DNA of 64,000 nt from Eggerthellaceae bacterium (GTDB lineage Bacteria; Actinomycetota; Coriobacteriia; Coriobacteriales; Eggerthellaceae), in assembly GCA_009782615.1 (NCBI GenBank), contig WRIS01000003.1:62001-126000 (forward strand), in the 5' to 3' direction. This document shows positions 1 to 8,904 of this stretch, one piece after another. Made by a program: the position numbers and the translations under genes. The first letter of the stretch is position 1; every line of letters begins with the position of its first letter. Below the pieces are notes generated by a model, which saw only the letters and a program-made list of their open reading frames with translations, did no database searches and was not told the DNA's origin.

Positions 1-551
1 GCAGCAGCAATATAGGGCACGAGCGTCACATGAACGAACACCACGTCTCCCAAACCCTTTTCGTTTTTAAATTGGCGCGCCGCTTCAACAAAGGGCTGTG
101 ATTCAATGTCGCCAATCGTACCGCCGATTTCAGTGATGACAATATCGGCACGACTCTGTTCGGCAAGGCGGCGCAAGCGTTCCTTAATGGCTTCGGTCAC
201 ATGGGGAATCACCTGAACCGTGCCGCCGTGAAAATCTCCACGACGTTCAGCGGCAATAAGGCTTTGGTAGATTGAACCTTGCGTGAAATTGCTCTCACAA
301 GAAAGGTTTTCGTCAATGAAGCGTTCGTAGTGGCCAAGGTCAAGGTCGCCCTCGTGACCATCATCGGTTACAAAAACCTCTCCATGCTGGAAGGGAGACA
401 TCGTATTGGGATCGACATTGAGATAGGGATCCATCTTTTGCATGGTCACTTTGTAACCGCGTGCTTTCAAAAGATGCCCGAGAGATGCTGCGGTGATGCC
501 CTTCCCTAATGAGGATACAACGCCACCTGTTACGAAAATGTGCTTTGTCAT
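1..551 (-). CDS. pyrG: CTP synthase, N-terminal part
   Basis: This frame starts at 551 and runs off the left edge, giving about 183 of the usual ~540 residues. It opens [18 protein letters not shown], the invariant start of the CTP synthase synthetase domain with its P-loop at residues 9-18. It continues through the family stretches [24 protein letters not shown] and the [12 protein letters not shown] motif. The enzyme makes CTP from UTP, ATP and glutamine in the cytoplasm. The glutaminase half is outside the window. Identification is secure; only the C-terminus is unseen. Confidence 0.97.
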   Translation of the reverse strand, partial: MTKHIFVTGGVVSSLGKGITAASLGHLLKARGYKVTMQKMDPYLNVDPNTMSPFQHGEVFVTDDGHEGDLDLGHYERFIDENLSCESNFTQGSIYQSLIAAERRGDFHGGTVQVIPHVTEAIKERLRRLAEQSRADIVITEIGGTIGDIESQPFVEAARQFKNEKGLGDVVFVHVTLVPYIAA

Positions 552-816
552 GATGCTCCTGTCTCATGTGTGTCCCGCGCATACGCTATACATAAATCCC
601 TGTTTGAGAGCAAGAAAAAAGCGCTTGGCAAGCTTTATAAAAATGCTCTTCAAACGCTTTTCTATTCTACTAGAAGTAAGGCTTACCAAGGCTTTGATTT
701 TTGGGTTTTTACACTACTTTTTCATATACCCACATTATGTTCTCAATTACTCCTTATTGTGTGGAATGTGCGTGCGGAACTTTTGCGTGAACGCAGGGGT
801 GAAAGTACGGTGAGCG

Positions 817-1776
817 TTAGGCAGGGTCTTGCGCAGAACCAAAAAAGACCTGAGCGGCGTGTTCGTAGAACCCAAGGTGCTTATAGCGCAGAAGTTTTGT
901 GGGCTTATCGCCGCATCTTACGTATACCCGCGAAGGGGCGCTGTCAAACTCCAGCAATTCCCCGTCGATGAAAAGCGCTATCTCACGTGTCGGGTGATTG
1001 TCCGCGAAAGAAATCTCTACCAGGTCATTTGATGCAGCAACGATTGCGCGCGATTGCAGGGTATGCGGCGCCACTGGCACAACAACCAGCCCTTCGTAGT
1101 TCGGGGCAACAAGCGGCCCTCCCGCAGAAAGCGCGTAAGCCGTTGAGCCCGTTGCGGTTGCCACCACCAAACCGTCACCCCTCATTCGCGCGATAAAGGC
1201 ATCAGATATGCTCAAGCCAAAGTTGATGATACGTCCTGCCGCTCCTCGGGTGAGCGCCACTTCGTTTAAGGCAAAGAAGGTTTTGTGCGAAGGCGAACCT
1301 TGAGATGCCTGTTCACGTGCATCATCAGCCCACACGCTTCGCAAGACTTCATCTTCATCGGTGGTAGCAGAGCCATTTGCATCCCCTTCAACGCAGGAAA
1401 CAACGACACGCAAATTCGCGCGATGTTCACACACCACATCTCCAGCAATTGCTGCCGCGACAATCGCTATCACGCCATCTTCGCTTGAATTCGCCAAGAA
1501 GCCCAAATGCCCAAAGTTGATTCCAAGAATCGGAATATCGAAAGCATTCGCAAGCCGAGCAGTGCGCAGTATCGTTCCGTCACCGCCGAGCACGACCGCT
1601 AAATCGAGATTCTTCCCCGCTAGTTCGGCTTCAAGATTTTCCCTGTTCTTCAAGCCGATTTCGCCCGAATCGAGCACGGTATAAGCAATACCTTCACCGT
1701 TCAAATAGCTCATCAGCAACACGCACGCGTCTTGCGCCTGCGGATTGGAGTTATTGCGTACTATCAGGATATGCAT
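817..1776 (-). CDS. nadK: NAD kinase
   Basis: ATP-NAD kinase, about 319 residues, making NADP in the cytoplasm. The nucleotide-binding GGDGTIL motif sits at about residues 64-70. It is followed by NFGHLGFLA and by the glycine-rich GDGLVVATATGSTAYALSAGG segment (written as two parts in the family: GDGL and TGSTAY). A GTG at 1785 would add three residues, but the GGGAG ribosome site lies only 2 nt from it and 11 nt from the ATG at 1776, so I prefer 1776. It lies between pyrG and a divergent murJ. An insert around residues 140-165 (GDANGSATTDEDE and following) is longer than usual and acidic. Confidence 0.95.
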   Translation of the reverse strand: MHILIVRNNSNPQAQDACVLLMSYLNGEGIAYTVLDSGEIGLKNRENLEAELAGKNLDLAVVLGGDGTILRTARLANAFDIPILGINFGHLGFLANSSEDGVIAIVAAAIAGDVVCEHRANLRVVVSCVEGDANGSATTDEDEVLRSVWADDAREQASQGSPSHKTFFALNEVALTRGAAGRIINFGLSISDAFIARMRGDGLVVATATGSTAYALSAGGPLVAPNYEGLVVVPVAPHTLQSRAIVAASNDLVEISFADNHPTREIALFIDGELLEFDSAPSRVYVRCGDKPTKLLRYKHLGFYEHAAQVFFGSAQDPA

Positions 1777-1841
1777 GATTGCCACGGCTCCCTCTTGTTA
1801 GTATATAAGTTCACATTATAGATGAAGGATGGGAAGCCTGA

Positions 1842-4487
1842 GTGGGCAACGCAGATAATTCAATCCTGAAAAGCACGGGCATCATGACGCTTGCAACGCT
1901 GCTTTCTCGTGTCAGCGGGCTTTTACGCACGCTTGCGATGTCGTTTGCGCTCGGCAATACGCTCCTTGCTTCAGCCTATCAAATCGCAAACACCATGCCC
2001 AATTTCATTTACGATTTGGTGGTAGGCGGCATTTTAGGGGTTGCGTTTCTTCCTATTTATCTCTTGCAAAAAGAAAAGTTCGGGCGTGAAGGTGCCGACC
2101 GTTTTGCTTCGAACATCTTAAATATCATCTTGGTTTTATTGAGCGCCTTAGCGATACTGGCTGTTCTCTTTGCTTCCTTTGTCATCTTCACCCAAACCTT
2201 CACGCGCAGCGATATTGATATTATTAATGAAGCATCAGTTTTCTTTTTCAGGATTTTCGCTATCCAGCTGGTATTTTACGGGCTAAGCGGCGTAGTTACT
2301 GGGGTGCTTAACGCTCATCGCGTCTATGGCGTTCCCGCACTTGCCCCAGTCTTTAACAATATTTGCGTCATCGTAAGTATGCTTTCCTATGCGTTTTTGA
2401 TGGGCACCAATGAACATCTTGCTCTCATTATTCTTGCGGTAGGCACATCCCTCGGTGTTTTTGTGCAGTTCGCCATACAAATACCGACCTTGATGAAAAT
2501 TGGATTCAAATACACCCCCCGCATTGATTTGAAAGACCCCGCACTCAAAGAAGCCTTAAAGATTGCCGTGCCAACCCTTATCTATATCGTGGGCACCCTG
2601 GTTTCGTTTTCTTGCCGCAACGCATTTTCCCTTCATAGTGGCGACAACGGCCCTGCAACCTTGCAGTATGCCTGGATGTGGTACCAACTTCCCTATGGTG
2701 TGGTGGCGGTTTCGCTTTCTACCACGTATTTGACCGAAATGAGCAAGGCGGTTGCGCGAGACGATTTTTCTGCCTTGCGAGCCTATGTACAGCAAGGGCT
2801 GCGCAGAACTTTGTTCTTCATCATTCCTTTGGCAGGCATGATGTTTGTGCTTGCTGCCCCCGTTATCCAGCTTCAGCGCATGGGAGCATTCAGCCAAGAT
2901 GACGTTGCCTTCGTTTCGCGTATCCTTGCTTTTTGGGTGTTGAGTCTGCCCTTCTTTGCGGGACAGATGTATCTTTACCGCGTGTTCGCGGCACTGCGAC
3001 AGTTCATGATTTTTGCGCTGGTGAGTTGCGGGGTATGCATCTTGCAAATCGTACTGTATGCATTTTTGTCCCTTCCCTCAGCGCTTGGAATCATCGGTAT
3101 CATGGTGGCAGATTTTGTCTATTACGGTCTCATGTTCGCCACAATGTCTGTCATTTTGAAAAAGCGTATCGGTTCCTTTGAAATGGGCGGGATTGTTGCC
3201 ATGAGCGCGAAGGTGATTTTTGCCACTATCGTCGGAAGTGCGCTTGTTTATGGGGTTCTCGTTGTAGTTCCCTTCCAGCCCTCGATTTTTATCGGGCTCT
3301 TTGAAATCATAGTATGTGGAAGTTTGGGGCTTGGTGTTATCTTTGCCTTAAGTAAAATCTTACGTGTAGAGGAAATGGACATTGTGACCAATATCTTTGA
3401 AAAAATTTCTGACAAAATAACGCATAGGCTCCTTAATGGGCTTATTAACGAAGAAGTGAAAATTTACGAGAACGCAAAAATCAGCGAGAACGTGAAGAGT
3501 AACGAGCACGCAAAGATGAGCGAGCCCGTGAAGACGAGCGAACCCGTGAAAAATAAGGCGCGGGCTAAAGCTCCCCTGTTGAGCGCCGATGAGGCTGAGC
3601 GTGCTGATAAGGTTGCCCAGGTTGCTGACAAGGTTGTCTCTGCCGACGAGGCTGTTTCTGCCGTTCCTGTTGACAAGGTTGTCCCTGTTGCTCCTGTTGT
3701 TCCTGTTGACAAGGTTGCTCCTGTTGTTCCTGCTGACAAATCAAAAAAGCGTTCTCAGCGAAGAAAATCCTCAAGGGAAAAAATCGGCAAACACGCCGAG
3801 ATTGACCAAGTCGAACCTGAAGTGATTGAATCTGAACAGGATGAACCTGAAGTTGTTGAACCTGAAGTTGTTGAGGTTGAGGCTGATGTGGTTGAACAAG
3901 ATGAAGCTGAAGTTGTTGAGGTTGAACAGGATGAACCTGAGGAAGCTGAGCCTGAACAGGATGAACCTGAGGTGACTGAACCTGAGGTGACTGAACCTGA
4001 AGAGGATGAGCCTGAAGTGGGCGAATTTGACTTAGAGGTGCCTGAGATGGTCGCGCCTAAGAAAAGTAAGCCTCAATCGGGCAAGTCTGCGAAGAAGAAA
4101 TCTAAGCGGGACAAACCTAACTCGGTTGAGTCTGATTCAGTTGTCCCTAAGCTGGTTTTGCCTGAACTGATTTTGTCTGAGGATGCTGAGCCCGAACAGG
4201 TTGAGTCTGGGCAGGTTGAGCTCGAACAGGTTGAGTCTGAACAGGACGATTCTGAGCCGACGGTGGCGGAGTTAGTTTTGCCTGAGGTGGTTGTGTCTGA
4301 CTCAGATGAGCCTGATGCGGCCGAACCTGAACAAGACGAACCTGATGAAGTCGAGTCCGAGGTAGTCGAACCTAGACAGGACGAATCTGAACAAGATAAA
4401 TCTGATGAACCCTCGCCCGCGCCCCTTAACTACCGCGCGCGTCGCAATGCGTCAAAACCCCGCCACGCAGCGAAAGAAAAGCGCTGA
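1842..4487 (+). CDS. murJ: MurJ-type lipid II flippase with long acidic C-terminal tail
   Basis: Residues 1 to about 520 form the polytopic MOP-superfamily fold. They start KSTGIMTLATLLSRVSGLLR and contain the PNFIYDLVVGG signature near residue 50, which marks MurJ/MviN, the flippase that moves lipid II across the membrane for peptidoglycan synthesis. The start is a GTG. From about residue 540 to 881 the chain is a hydrophilic tail. It begins with lysine-rich repeats (SEPVK, ENVK), then a V/P/A stretch, then a strongly acidic EPEV/EQDE repeat section, and ends basic. Family members are usually about 510-550 residues, but actinobacterial MurJ often has a cytoplasmic C-terminal extension. This one is unusually repetitive, and the underlying DNA is repetitive too (about 3460-4420). 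Confidence 0.9.
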   Translation: MGNADNSILKSTGIMTLATLLSRVSGLLRTLAMSFALGNTLLASAYQIANTMPNFIYDLVVGGILGVAFLPIYLLQKEKFGREGADRFASNILNIILVLLSALAILAVLFASFVIFTQTFTRSDIDIINEASVFFFRIFAIQLVFYGLSGVVTGVLNAHRVYGVPALAPVFNNICVIVSMLSYAFLMGTNEHLALIILAVGTSLGVFVQFAIQIPTLMKIGFKYTPRIDLKDPALKEALKIAVPTLIYIVGTLVSFSCRNAFSLHSGDNGPATLQYAWMWYQLPYGVVAVSLSTTYLTEMSKAVARDDFSALRAYVQQGLRRTLFFIIPLAGMMFVLAAPVIQLQRMGAFSQDDVAFVSRILAFWVLSLPFFAGQMYLYRVFAALRQFMIFALVSCGVCILQIVLYAFLSLPSALGIIGIMVADFVYYGLMFATMSVILKKRIGSFEMGGIVAMSAKVIFATIVGSALVYGVLVVVPFQPSIFIGLFEIIVCGSLGLGVIFALSKILRVEEMDIVTNIFEKISDKITHRLLNGLINEEVKIYENAKISENVKSNEHAKMSEPVKTSEPVKNKARAKAPLLSADEAERADKVAQVADKVVSADEAVSAVPVDKVVPVAPVVPVDKVAPVVPADKSKKRSQRRKSSREKIGKHAEIDQVEPEVIESEQDEPEVVEPEVVEVEADVVEQDEAEVVEVEQDEPEEAEPEQDEPEVTEPEVTEPEEDEPEVGEFDLEVPEMVAPKKSKPQSGKSAKKKSKRDKPNSVESDSVVPKLVLPELILSEDAEPEQVESGQVELEQVESEQDDSEPTVAELVLPEVVVSDSDEPDAAEPEQDEPDEVESEVVEPRQDESEQDKSDEPSPAPLNYRARRNASKPRHAAKEKR

Positions 4488-4520
4488 GAAAAGTAAGAGC
4501 GCTGAGCGTAATAAGTTTGA

Positions 4521-5291
4521 TTAAACGGGGCGGGTGTATCCCGCCTCTGTTGTGAGGATAAGAGGCCCTTCTTCAGTAATTGCAACCATTTTTTCGAAAT
4601 GGGCTGAGGGCGAACCATCCGCCGTCACCACAAGCCACCCGTCAGGCATCTGCTTTGTCATGTGAGTGCCAATATTAATCATCGGCTCAATTGCCAACAC
4701 CATGCCTGCTTCAAGCTTAACGCCCGTACGTCTTCTTCCGTAGTTGGGAACATTGGGGTCCTCATGCATTTTTCGCCCAATGCCATGCCCCACGTATTCG
4801 CGGACAATGCCATAACCCGCTTCTTCAGCGATTTCTTGAACTGCCGCCCCAATATCCCCTAGGCGGTTGTTGGCGCGCGCCGCATCAAGCGCCGCCCACA
4901 TACACTTCTCTGTTATTTCAAGTAAGCGCTGCTTTTCGGCTGAAATTACCCCAACAGGATACGTCCAGGCGTTATCCCCCACCCAACCATCTACAATGGC
5001 ACCCGTATCGATAGAAAGAATATCTCCTTCTTGCAGTATCACTTCCGCCGAAGGAATCCCATGAACAATTTGGTCGTTGAGTGAAGCACAGATTGACCCA
5101 GGGAAGCCACCGTAGCCCTTAAAGGCAGGAATGCCACCCTCTAAGCGAATAAGCGATTCGGCAAAACGGTCGAGTTCCAAAGTTGAAATGCCTGGCTGAA
5201 CGCGGGCGCCCACTTCGCGGAGTACCTTTGCCGAAATCCGACCCGCTTCCTTCATCGCCTCAATTTCTGCAGGAGACTTCTTAATAATCAC
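4521..5291 (-). CDS. map: Methionine aminopeptidase, type I
   Basis: Removes the initiator methionine from nascent proteins. The 256-residue length fits the single-domain type Ia enzyme. All five metal ligands are visible: D95 and D106 (IDTGAIVDGWVGDN), H169 (GHGIG), E202 (IEPMIN) and E233 (HFEKMVAITEEGP), plus the substrate-site H77 (VHGIP). The start MIIKKSPAEI is typical. It converges with murJ across a 33-bp gap. In many actinobacteria map follows adk in the ribosomal locus; here it is about 20 kb away from adk. Confidence 0.97.
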   Translation of the reverse strand: MIIKKSPAEIEAMKEAGRISAKVLREVGARVQPGISTLELDRFAESLIRLEGGIPAFKGYGGFPGSICASLNDQIVHGIPSAEVILQEGDILSIDTGAIVDGWVGDNAWTYPVGVISAEKQRLLEITEKCMWAALDAARANNRLGDIGAAVQEIAEEAGYGIVREYVGHGIGRKMHEDPNVPNYGRRRTGVKLEAGMVLAIEPMINIGTHMTKQMPDGWLVVTADGSPSAHFEKMVAITEEGPLILTTEAGYTRPV

Positions 5292-5430
5292 GCTTTGTTT
5301 CGCTTTCTCTTATGGTTTGATTTTGTTCGCTGCCCAGTATAACATTCCTCAAAACCCCCTCACCCCGCATTATCACAAGCAAAGCGGAGCACAAAGGAGG
5401 ACTGCGCAAAAGCCCAAGTTCCTAAAATCT

Positions 5431-5465
5431 AACATCAGATATTATTATTTCTAATATCTGATGTT
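5431..5465. promoter_or_regulatory. 14-bp perfect inverted repeat over a putative gene start
   Basis: Arms 5431-5444 and 5452-5465 (AACATCAGATATTA and its exact complement) flank a 7-nt AT-rich loop. The right arm contains the first ATG of the next gene at 5461, and TTATTATTTCT is directly repeated around it. This could be an operator for a dimeric repressor or an mRNA hairpin that hides the start. The structure is seen; the function is inferred. Confidence 0.5.
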
Positions 5466-5940
5466 ATTATTTCTGATAGCATTTATGATTGAGAGTGTTG
5501 TGGAAAAGAAGTCAACAGACAAGAAATCGACGATTGCCTTGTGGGGTGCACGGCTTGCCGTTTTCGTTGTGTTTTTTGGAAACGTGCAGTGCGCCTTGAG
5601 CTTTCTTTTCTTCCCGCAAAACTACGCGCACGGATTTGAATTATCGGGAGTAGCTGGCATTGCAGCAATACAAGGAATTGGTGTTGCCTTTCTTATGTGG
5701 AACGCAACGTATCCGCTTGTTATCGTAAATCCGCTACGCTATCGAATCCTTTATGTGGTCGTCTTGGTGCAGCAGCTGATTGGGCTTTTGGGGGAAAGCT
5801 ACATTCTTTCAACTATTGATGTAAGCCATTTACTTCTGAGAGAATCCATCGTCCGCTTCATCGTTTTCGATGCCTGCGGGCTTGTCGTCATGGCCCTTGC
5901 TTTTGTCGCCCTTCTTGCAATAACAAAAAGGGGCTCGTGA
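5461..5940 (+). CDS. Small hydrophobic membrane protein, unknown function
   Basis: A frame of up to 159 residues with about four hydrophobic segments (around residues 28-50, 62-80, 92-112 and 135-155), ending in a short basic tail. I do not recognise the family; the architecture resembles small DoxX-like or DUF4149-like proteins, but I see no motif that proves it. No good ribosome site precedes ATG 5461 or ATG 5485, and the first lies inside a 14-bp inverted repeat. The stop codon sits in the loop of the downstream terminator. Confidence 0.5.
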   Translation: MLLFLIAFMIESVVEKKSTDKKSTIALWGARLAVFVVFFGNVQCALSFLFFPQNYAHGFELSGVAGIAAIQGIGVAFLMWNATYPLVIVNPLRYRILYVVVLVQQLIGLLGESYILSTIDVSHLLLRESIVRFIVFDACGLVVMALAFVALLAITKRGS

Positions 5941-5952
5941 GCCCCTTTTTGA
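5928..5952. terminator. Bidirectional intrinsic terminator
   Basis: AAAAAGGGGCT-cgtg-AGCCCCTTTTT hairpin with A and T runs on the two sides. It lies between the convergent membrane-protein gene and rplA, so it can serve both. Confidence 0.85.
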
Positions 5953-5981
5953 ATGTATGCACTGCGAAATACGCGCCGCGA

Positions 5982-6698
5982 TTATTCAGTTGCTGCTGGT
6001 GTCGTATAGTTTCTCGTGACAGAAGAGTCTACCGAAACGCCCGGTCCCATGGTTGATGCAAGGGTGATGCTTTTCACGTATCTGCCCTTTGCAGCAGCTG
6101 GCTTCATGCGGATAATCTCATCAAAAACAGCGCCGTAGTTTTCGGCCAACTGTTCAGCCGTAAAGCTCAGCTTGCCCACGACAACGTGCGCAATACCATA
6201 ACGGTCAGCGCGATATTCAACACGCCCGCCTTTAAGTTCATTGATAGCCTTGGCAACATCGTTGGTAACCGTACCCAGCTTCGGATTCGGCATGAGGCTG
6301 CGAGGGCCCAATATCTTACCGAGTTTGCCCACCTTGCCCATTTGGTCAGGAGTTGCAACCGTTGCGTCAAATTCAATAATGCCTTTTTGAATGTCAGCGA
6401 CCAAATCGTCTGAGCCAACAATTTCTGCACCTGCTTCTTGGGCAGCACGCGCTGCATCGCCTTCAGCGAACACCGCAACGCGAACGGACTTACCCGACCC
6501 ATTGGGCAAAGCGACCGTGCCACGTAATTGCTGGTCTGCTTGGCGGGTGTCAAGACCGAGACGAAAATGAGCCTCGAGGGTCTCGTCGAATTTTGCCGTT
6601 GCAACTTCTTTGATGAGCGTGATTGCCTCTAAAGGAGGCAGGGGGGTTTCGCCGACCTTCTCAAGTGCGGCAGTCATGTTCTTCGTTTTCTTAGCCAT
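5982..6698 (-). CDS. rplA: 50S ribosomal protein L1
   Basis: Starts [14 protein letters not shown] at 6698 behind an AAAGGAAAAGAA ribosome site; longer upstream in-frame starts lack one. At 238 residues the length is usual for L1. Recognisable stretches are [16 protein letters not shown], the [16 protein letters not shown] loop and [14 protein letters not shown]1 binds 23S rRNA at the stalk base and represses its own operon in many bacteria. It is the last gene of secE-nusG-rplK-rplA; rplJ and rplL do not follow. Confidence 0.97.
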   Translation of the reverse strand: MAKKTKNMTAALEKVGETPLPPLEAITLIKEVATAKFDETLEAHFRLGLDTRQADQQLRGTVALPNGSGKSVRVAVFAEGDAARAAQEAGAEIVGSDDLVADIQKGIIEFDATVATPDQMGKVGKLGKILGPRSLMPNPKLGTVTNDVAKAINELKGGRVEYRADRYGIAHVVVGKLSFTAEQLAENYGAVFDEIIRMKPAAAKGRYVKSITLASTMGPGVSVDSSVTRNYTTPAATE

Positions 6699-6806
6699 TT
6701 CTTTTCCTTTCGTGGTAATGGCGAGCGGCTTTGTGCTCTTCCACTTCGTGAAGCAAGATATCACGCCTGAGCAGGTAAGCGCTCAGAAGCGATGCTTCCT
6801 TCAACC

Positions 6807-7316
6807 TTATTCTTCTTCTTCGTCCAAACTGCGACCTGAAAGCATCGCAGCAAGTTTCTTGGAGGGGAAATACTTCTTTTTAGGCGCGCGTCCTTCGATT
6901 TCAACGCCCATGCTCCGTGCGGTACCAGCAATGACTTCCATTGCGGCTTCCACGGTGTTGGCGTTCAGGTCGGGCATTTTCACTTCAGCGATTTCGCGCA
7001 GCTGCGCTTCGGTTAGGGTGCCCACTTTTTGTAATTGCGGGATGCCTGAACCTGATTCCAGCCCGAGCTTTTCTTTGATAAGAAATGCCGCAGGAGGAGT
7101 TTTGCAGATGAAGGAAAAGGTCTTGTCCTCATAAACCGTAATCTCAACAGGGATGATGGTACCTGCTTTATCCTGCGTTTCGGCATTGAATGCCTGGCAG
7201 AATTGCATGATGTTGACACCTTGAGCGCCGAGGGCAGGGCCTACGGGAGGAGCTGGGTTTGCCGCACCGCCAGGAATCTGCAGTTTAATAAAACCTGATA
7301 TCTTCTTTTCAGCCAT
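6807..7316 (-). CDS. rplK: 50S ribosomal protein L11 with C-terminal extension
   Basis: N-terminal [30 protein letters not shown] is diagnostic (the [10 protein letters not shown] loop), and the RNA-binding half has KMPDLNA and [10 protein letters not shown]11 normally ends about residue 141; here another ~27 residues follow ([12 protein letters not shown] and on to a final EEEE). The extension is in frame with no disruption. L11 forms the GTPase-associated centre with 23S rRNA. Confidence 0.96.
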   Translation of the reverse strand: MAEKKISGFIKLQIPGGAANPAPPVGPALGAQGVNIMQFCQAFNAETQDKAGTIIPVEITVYEDKTFSFICKTPPAAFLIKEKLGLESGSGIPQLQKVGTLTEAQLREIAEVKMPDLNANTVEAAMEVIAGTARSMGVEIEGRAPKKKYFPSKKLAAMLSGRSLDEEEE

Positions 7317-7461
7317 GATAAAAGTTTCCTTTCAGCTGAGTCGTGTGTGATAAATCTCAATACATCTTCGTAGTAATAAAATCGTAGTACTAAGCTATAT
7401 AACAAAGCTGCCGTATGAGAAGCCCCGTCCACTCGGGCATACGCGCTTATGTTTTCTCAAA

Positions 7462-7992
7462 TTATATCCTCGCCACTTGGTCAAAGGATAACTCCACGGG
7501 AGTTTCGCGTCCAAAGATGGACACCAAAACCTTGACCTTGTTTGCCTCAGGCGAGACCTCTGAAACAATGCCATCGAACTCGGCTAAAGGTCCTGAAACC
7601 ACCTTAACCGATTGTCCAACTTCAAGACTGGTGCTTGTTTTCTTTGGTGCTTCATGGCTTGCCCGCTTCATGATTCTGTTGTATTCCTCGCGGGTAAGCG
7701 GCTGCGGTTTTCCAAGACTGCCCACAAACCCCGTAACACCAGGAGTGTTGCGCACAGCAGCCCAGCTGCGATCGTCTAATTCCATACGAACGAGTACGTA
7801 GCCAGGAAAAACCTTCTTTTCGTTTTCGACCCTGCGCCCACCTTCTTTAATTTCGGTGACCATTTCGGTCGGAATGTCGATGGCAAAGACAGAATTTTCC
7901 AAGCCCATGCTTTCAACACGGGTCTCAAGATTTTTCTTTACCTTGTTTTCGTACCCTGAATAGGTGTGTAAAACATACCACTTCTTCGACAC
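7462..7992 (-). CDS. nusG: Transcription elongation/antitermination factor NusG
   Basis: 176 residues. The NGN domain begins [20 protein letters not shown] and has FPGYVLVRM; the KOW domain is at the C-terminus ([19 protein letters not shown]). NusG binds RNA polymerase and couples it to Rho and the ribosome. It sits 5 nt after secE in the conserved secE-nusG-rplK-rplA order. Confidence 0.97.
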   Translation of the reverse strand: MSKKWYVLHTYSGYENKVKKNLETRVESMGLENSVFAIDIPTEMVTEIKEGGRRVENEKKVFPGYVLVRMELDDRSWAAVRNTPGVTGFVGSLGKPQPLTREEYNRIMKRASHEAPKKTSTSLEVGQSVKVVSGPLAEFDGIVSEVSPEANKVKVLVSIFGRETPVELSFDQVARI

Positions 7993-7997
7993 GGTCT

Positions 7998-8456
7998 TTA
8001 CGCCCCCAAACCAGAAATCATCGGCAAGAGCTGTGCAAAAGCGCGGTCGAGAATGAGGGTAAATATTCCGAAGAATATCAAAGCTCCTACCACAACCATG
8101 CTCCAGCGCAATACGTCTTGGCGCGTTGGCCAGGTAACGCGGCGCATTTCGCCCCGAACATCACTCAAGAATCCAAAGCGTCTGTTTTTGTTCACTATGG
8201 ATTTCTTTTCTTCGGTTTTGGCTATCGTCTTTTCCTGCTTCTTTTCTTGCTTCTTTTCTAGCGGAGCCTTTGAAGAAGCTTCGACGCTCGCCTTAGAATC
8301 GGCTTTCTTAGCCGCCTTCTTTTCGCTAAGTTTCTTATCCTCTTCAGTTTTGGCTGTCGCCTCAACCTGTCCAGGCACCTTAACTTCCAGCTCTACCTTT
8401 TTCTGGGCACGAACTGCAGAAGCCTTCGCTTTTTGAGTTTTTGACTTTTTTGCCAT
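7998..8456 (-). CDS. secE: Preprotein translocase subunit SecE with charged N-terminal extension
   Basis: The C-terminal ~60 residues are a classic single-span Sec[21 protein letters not shown] followed by a hydrophobic helix. Residues 1 to about 85 are a Lys/Ala/Glu/Ser-rich tail with KKQEKKQEK repeats, longer than in most bacteria but similar to other high-GC Gram-positive SecE proteins. SecE clamps SecY in the membrane. SecY is encoded at 25.8-27.1 kb. Confidence 0.95.
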   Translation of the reverse strand: MAKKSKTQKAKASAVRAQKKVELEVKVPGQVEATAKTEEDKKLSEKKAAKKADSKASVEASSKAPLEKKQEKKQEKTIAKTEEKKSIVNKNRRFGFLSDVRGEMRRVTWPTRQDVLRWSMVVVGALIFFGIFTLILDRAFAQLLPMISGLGA

Positions 8457-8541
8457 ATGTATCCTATCGCCAGGGTTTCTCTCACCCTACTATAACGCCA
8501 ACAAGCAGCCTGTATTCAAGCTGCTCGTACCAACAAGCTGG

Positions 8542-8615
8542 CAGGCCAGGAGGGACTCGAACCCCCAACATGCGGTTTTGGAGACCGCCGCTCTACCAAT
8601 TGGAGCTACTGGCCT
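8542..8615 (-). tRNA. tRNA-Trp (CCA)
   Basis: Minus strand begins AGGCCAGTAGCTC, folds into a full cloverleaf with a 7-bp acceptor stem, anticodon CCA in loop CTCCAAA, T-arm GGTTCGAGTCC and discriminator G. It lies between secE and rpmG, a common location for trnW in bacteria. Confidence 0.96.
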
Positions 8616-8634
8616 ATACTCGTATCCTGACTCC

Positions 8635-8784
8635 TTATCGAGTTTCTCTATGCAGAGTATGGCTGTTACACCACTTGCAGTACTTTTTCATCTCAATACG
8701 ATCAGGATTATTCTGCTTGTTTTTCTTGGTCGTATAGTTACGGCGCTTGCATTCTGTGCAGGCCAATGTGACCAATGTACGCAT
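8635..8784 (-). CDS. rpmG: 50S ribosomal protein L33
   Basis: A 49-residue frame starting [19 protein letters not shown], followed by [17 protein letters not shown]. The two CxxC pairs mark the zinc-binding form of L33. A GGAGAA ribosome site lies just before the ATG. It lies between tuf and trnW, which is typical for the paralogue next to secE. Confidence 0.95.
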   Translation of the reverse strand: MRTLVTLACTECKRRNYTTKKNKQNNPDRIEMKKYCKWCNSHTLHRETR

Positions 8785-8841
8785 GAATTCTCCTTTTGTC
8801 TTTCACTATGTGCGCTTTAATTCATACACATGAGAGCATCG

Positions 8842-8880
8842 GGTGCGGCACTTTGCAACAAACGCGCACGGTGCCGCACC
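8842..8880. other. 10-bp inverted repeat between tuf and rpmG
   Basis: Arms GGTGCGGCAC (8842-8851) and its complement (8871-8880) around a 19-nt loop, just after the tuf stop codon. There is no T-run on either side, so it may be a factor-dependent terminator, an RNA processing site or an mRNA-stabilising hairpin. Confidence 0.45.
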
Positions 8881-8904
8881 TTAACATATTTCGGAAAGTG
8901 GGTG

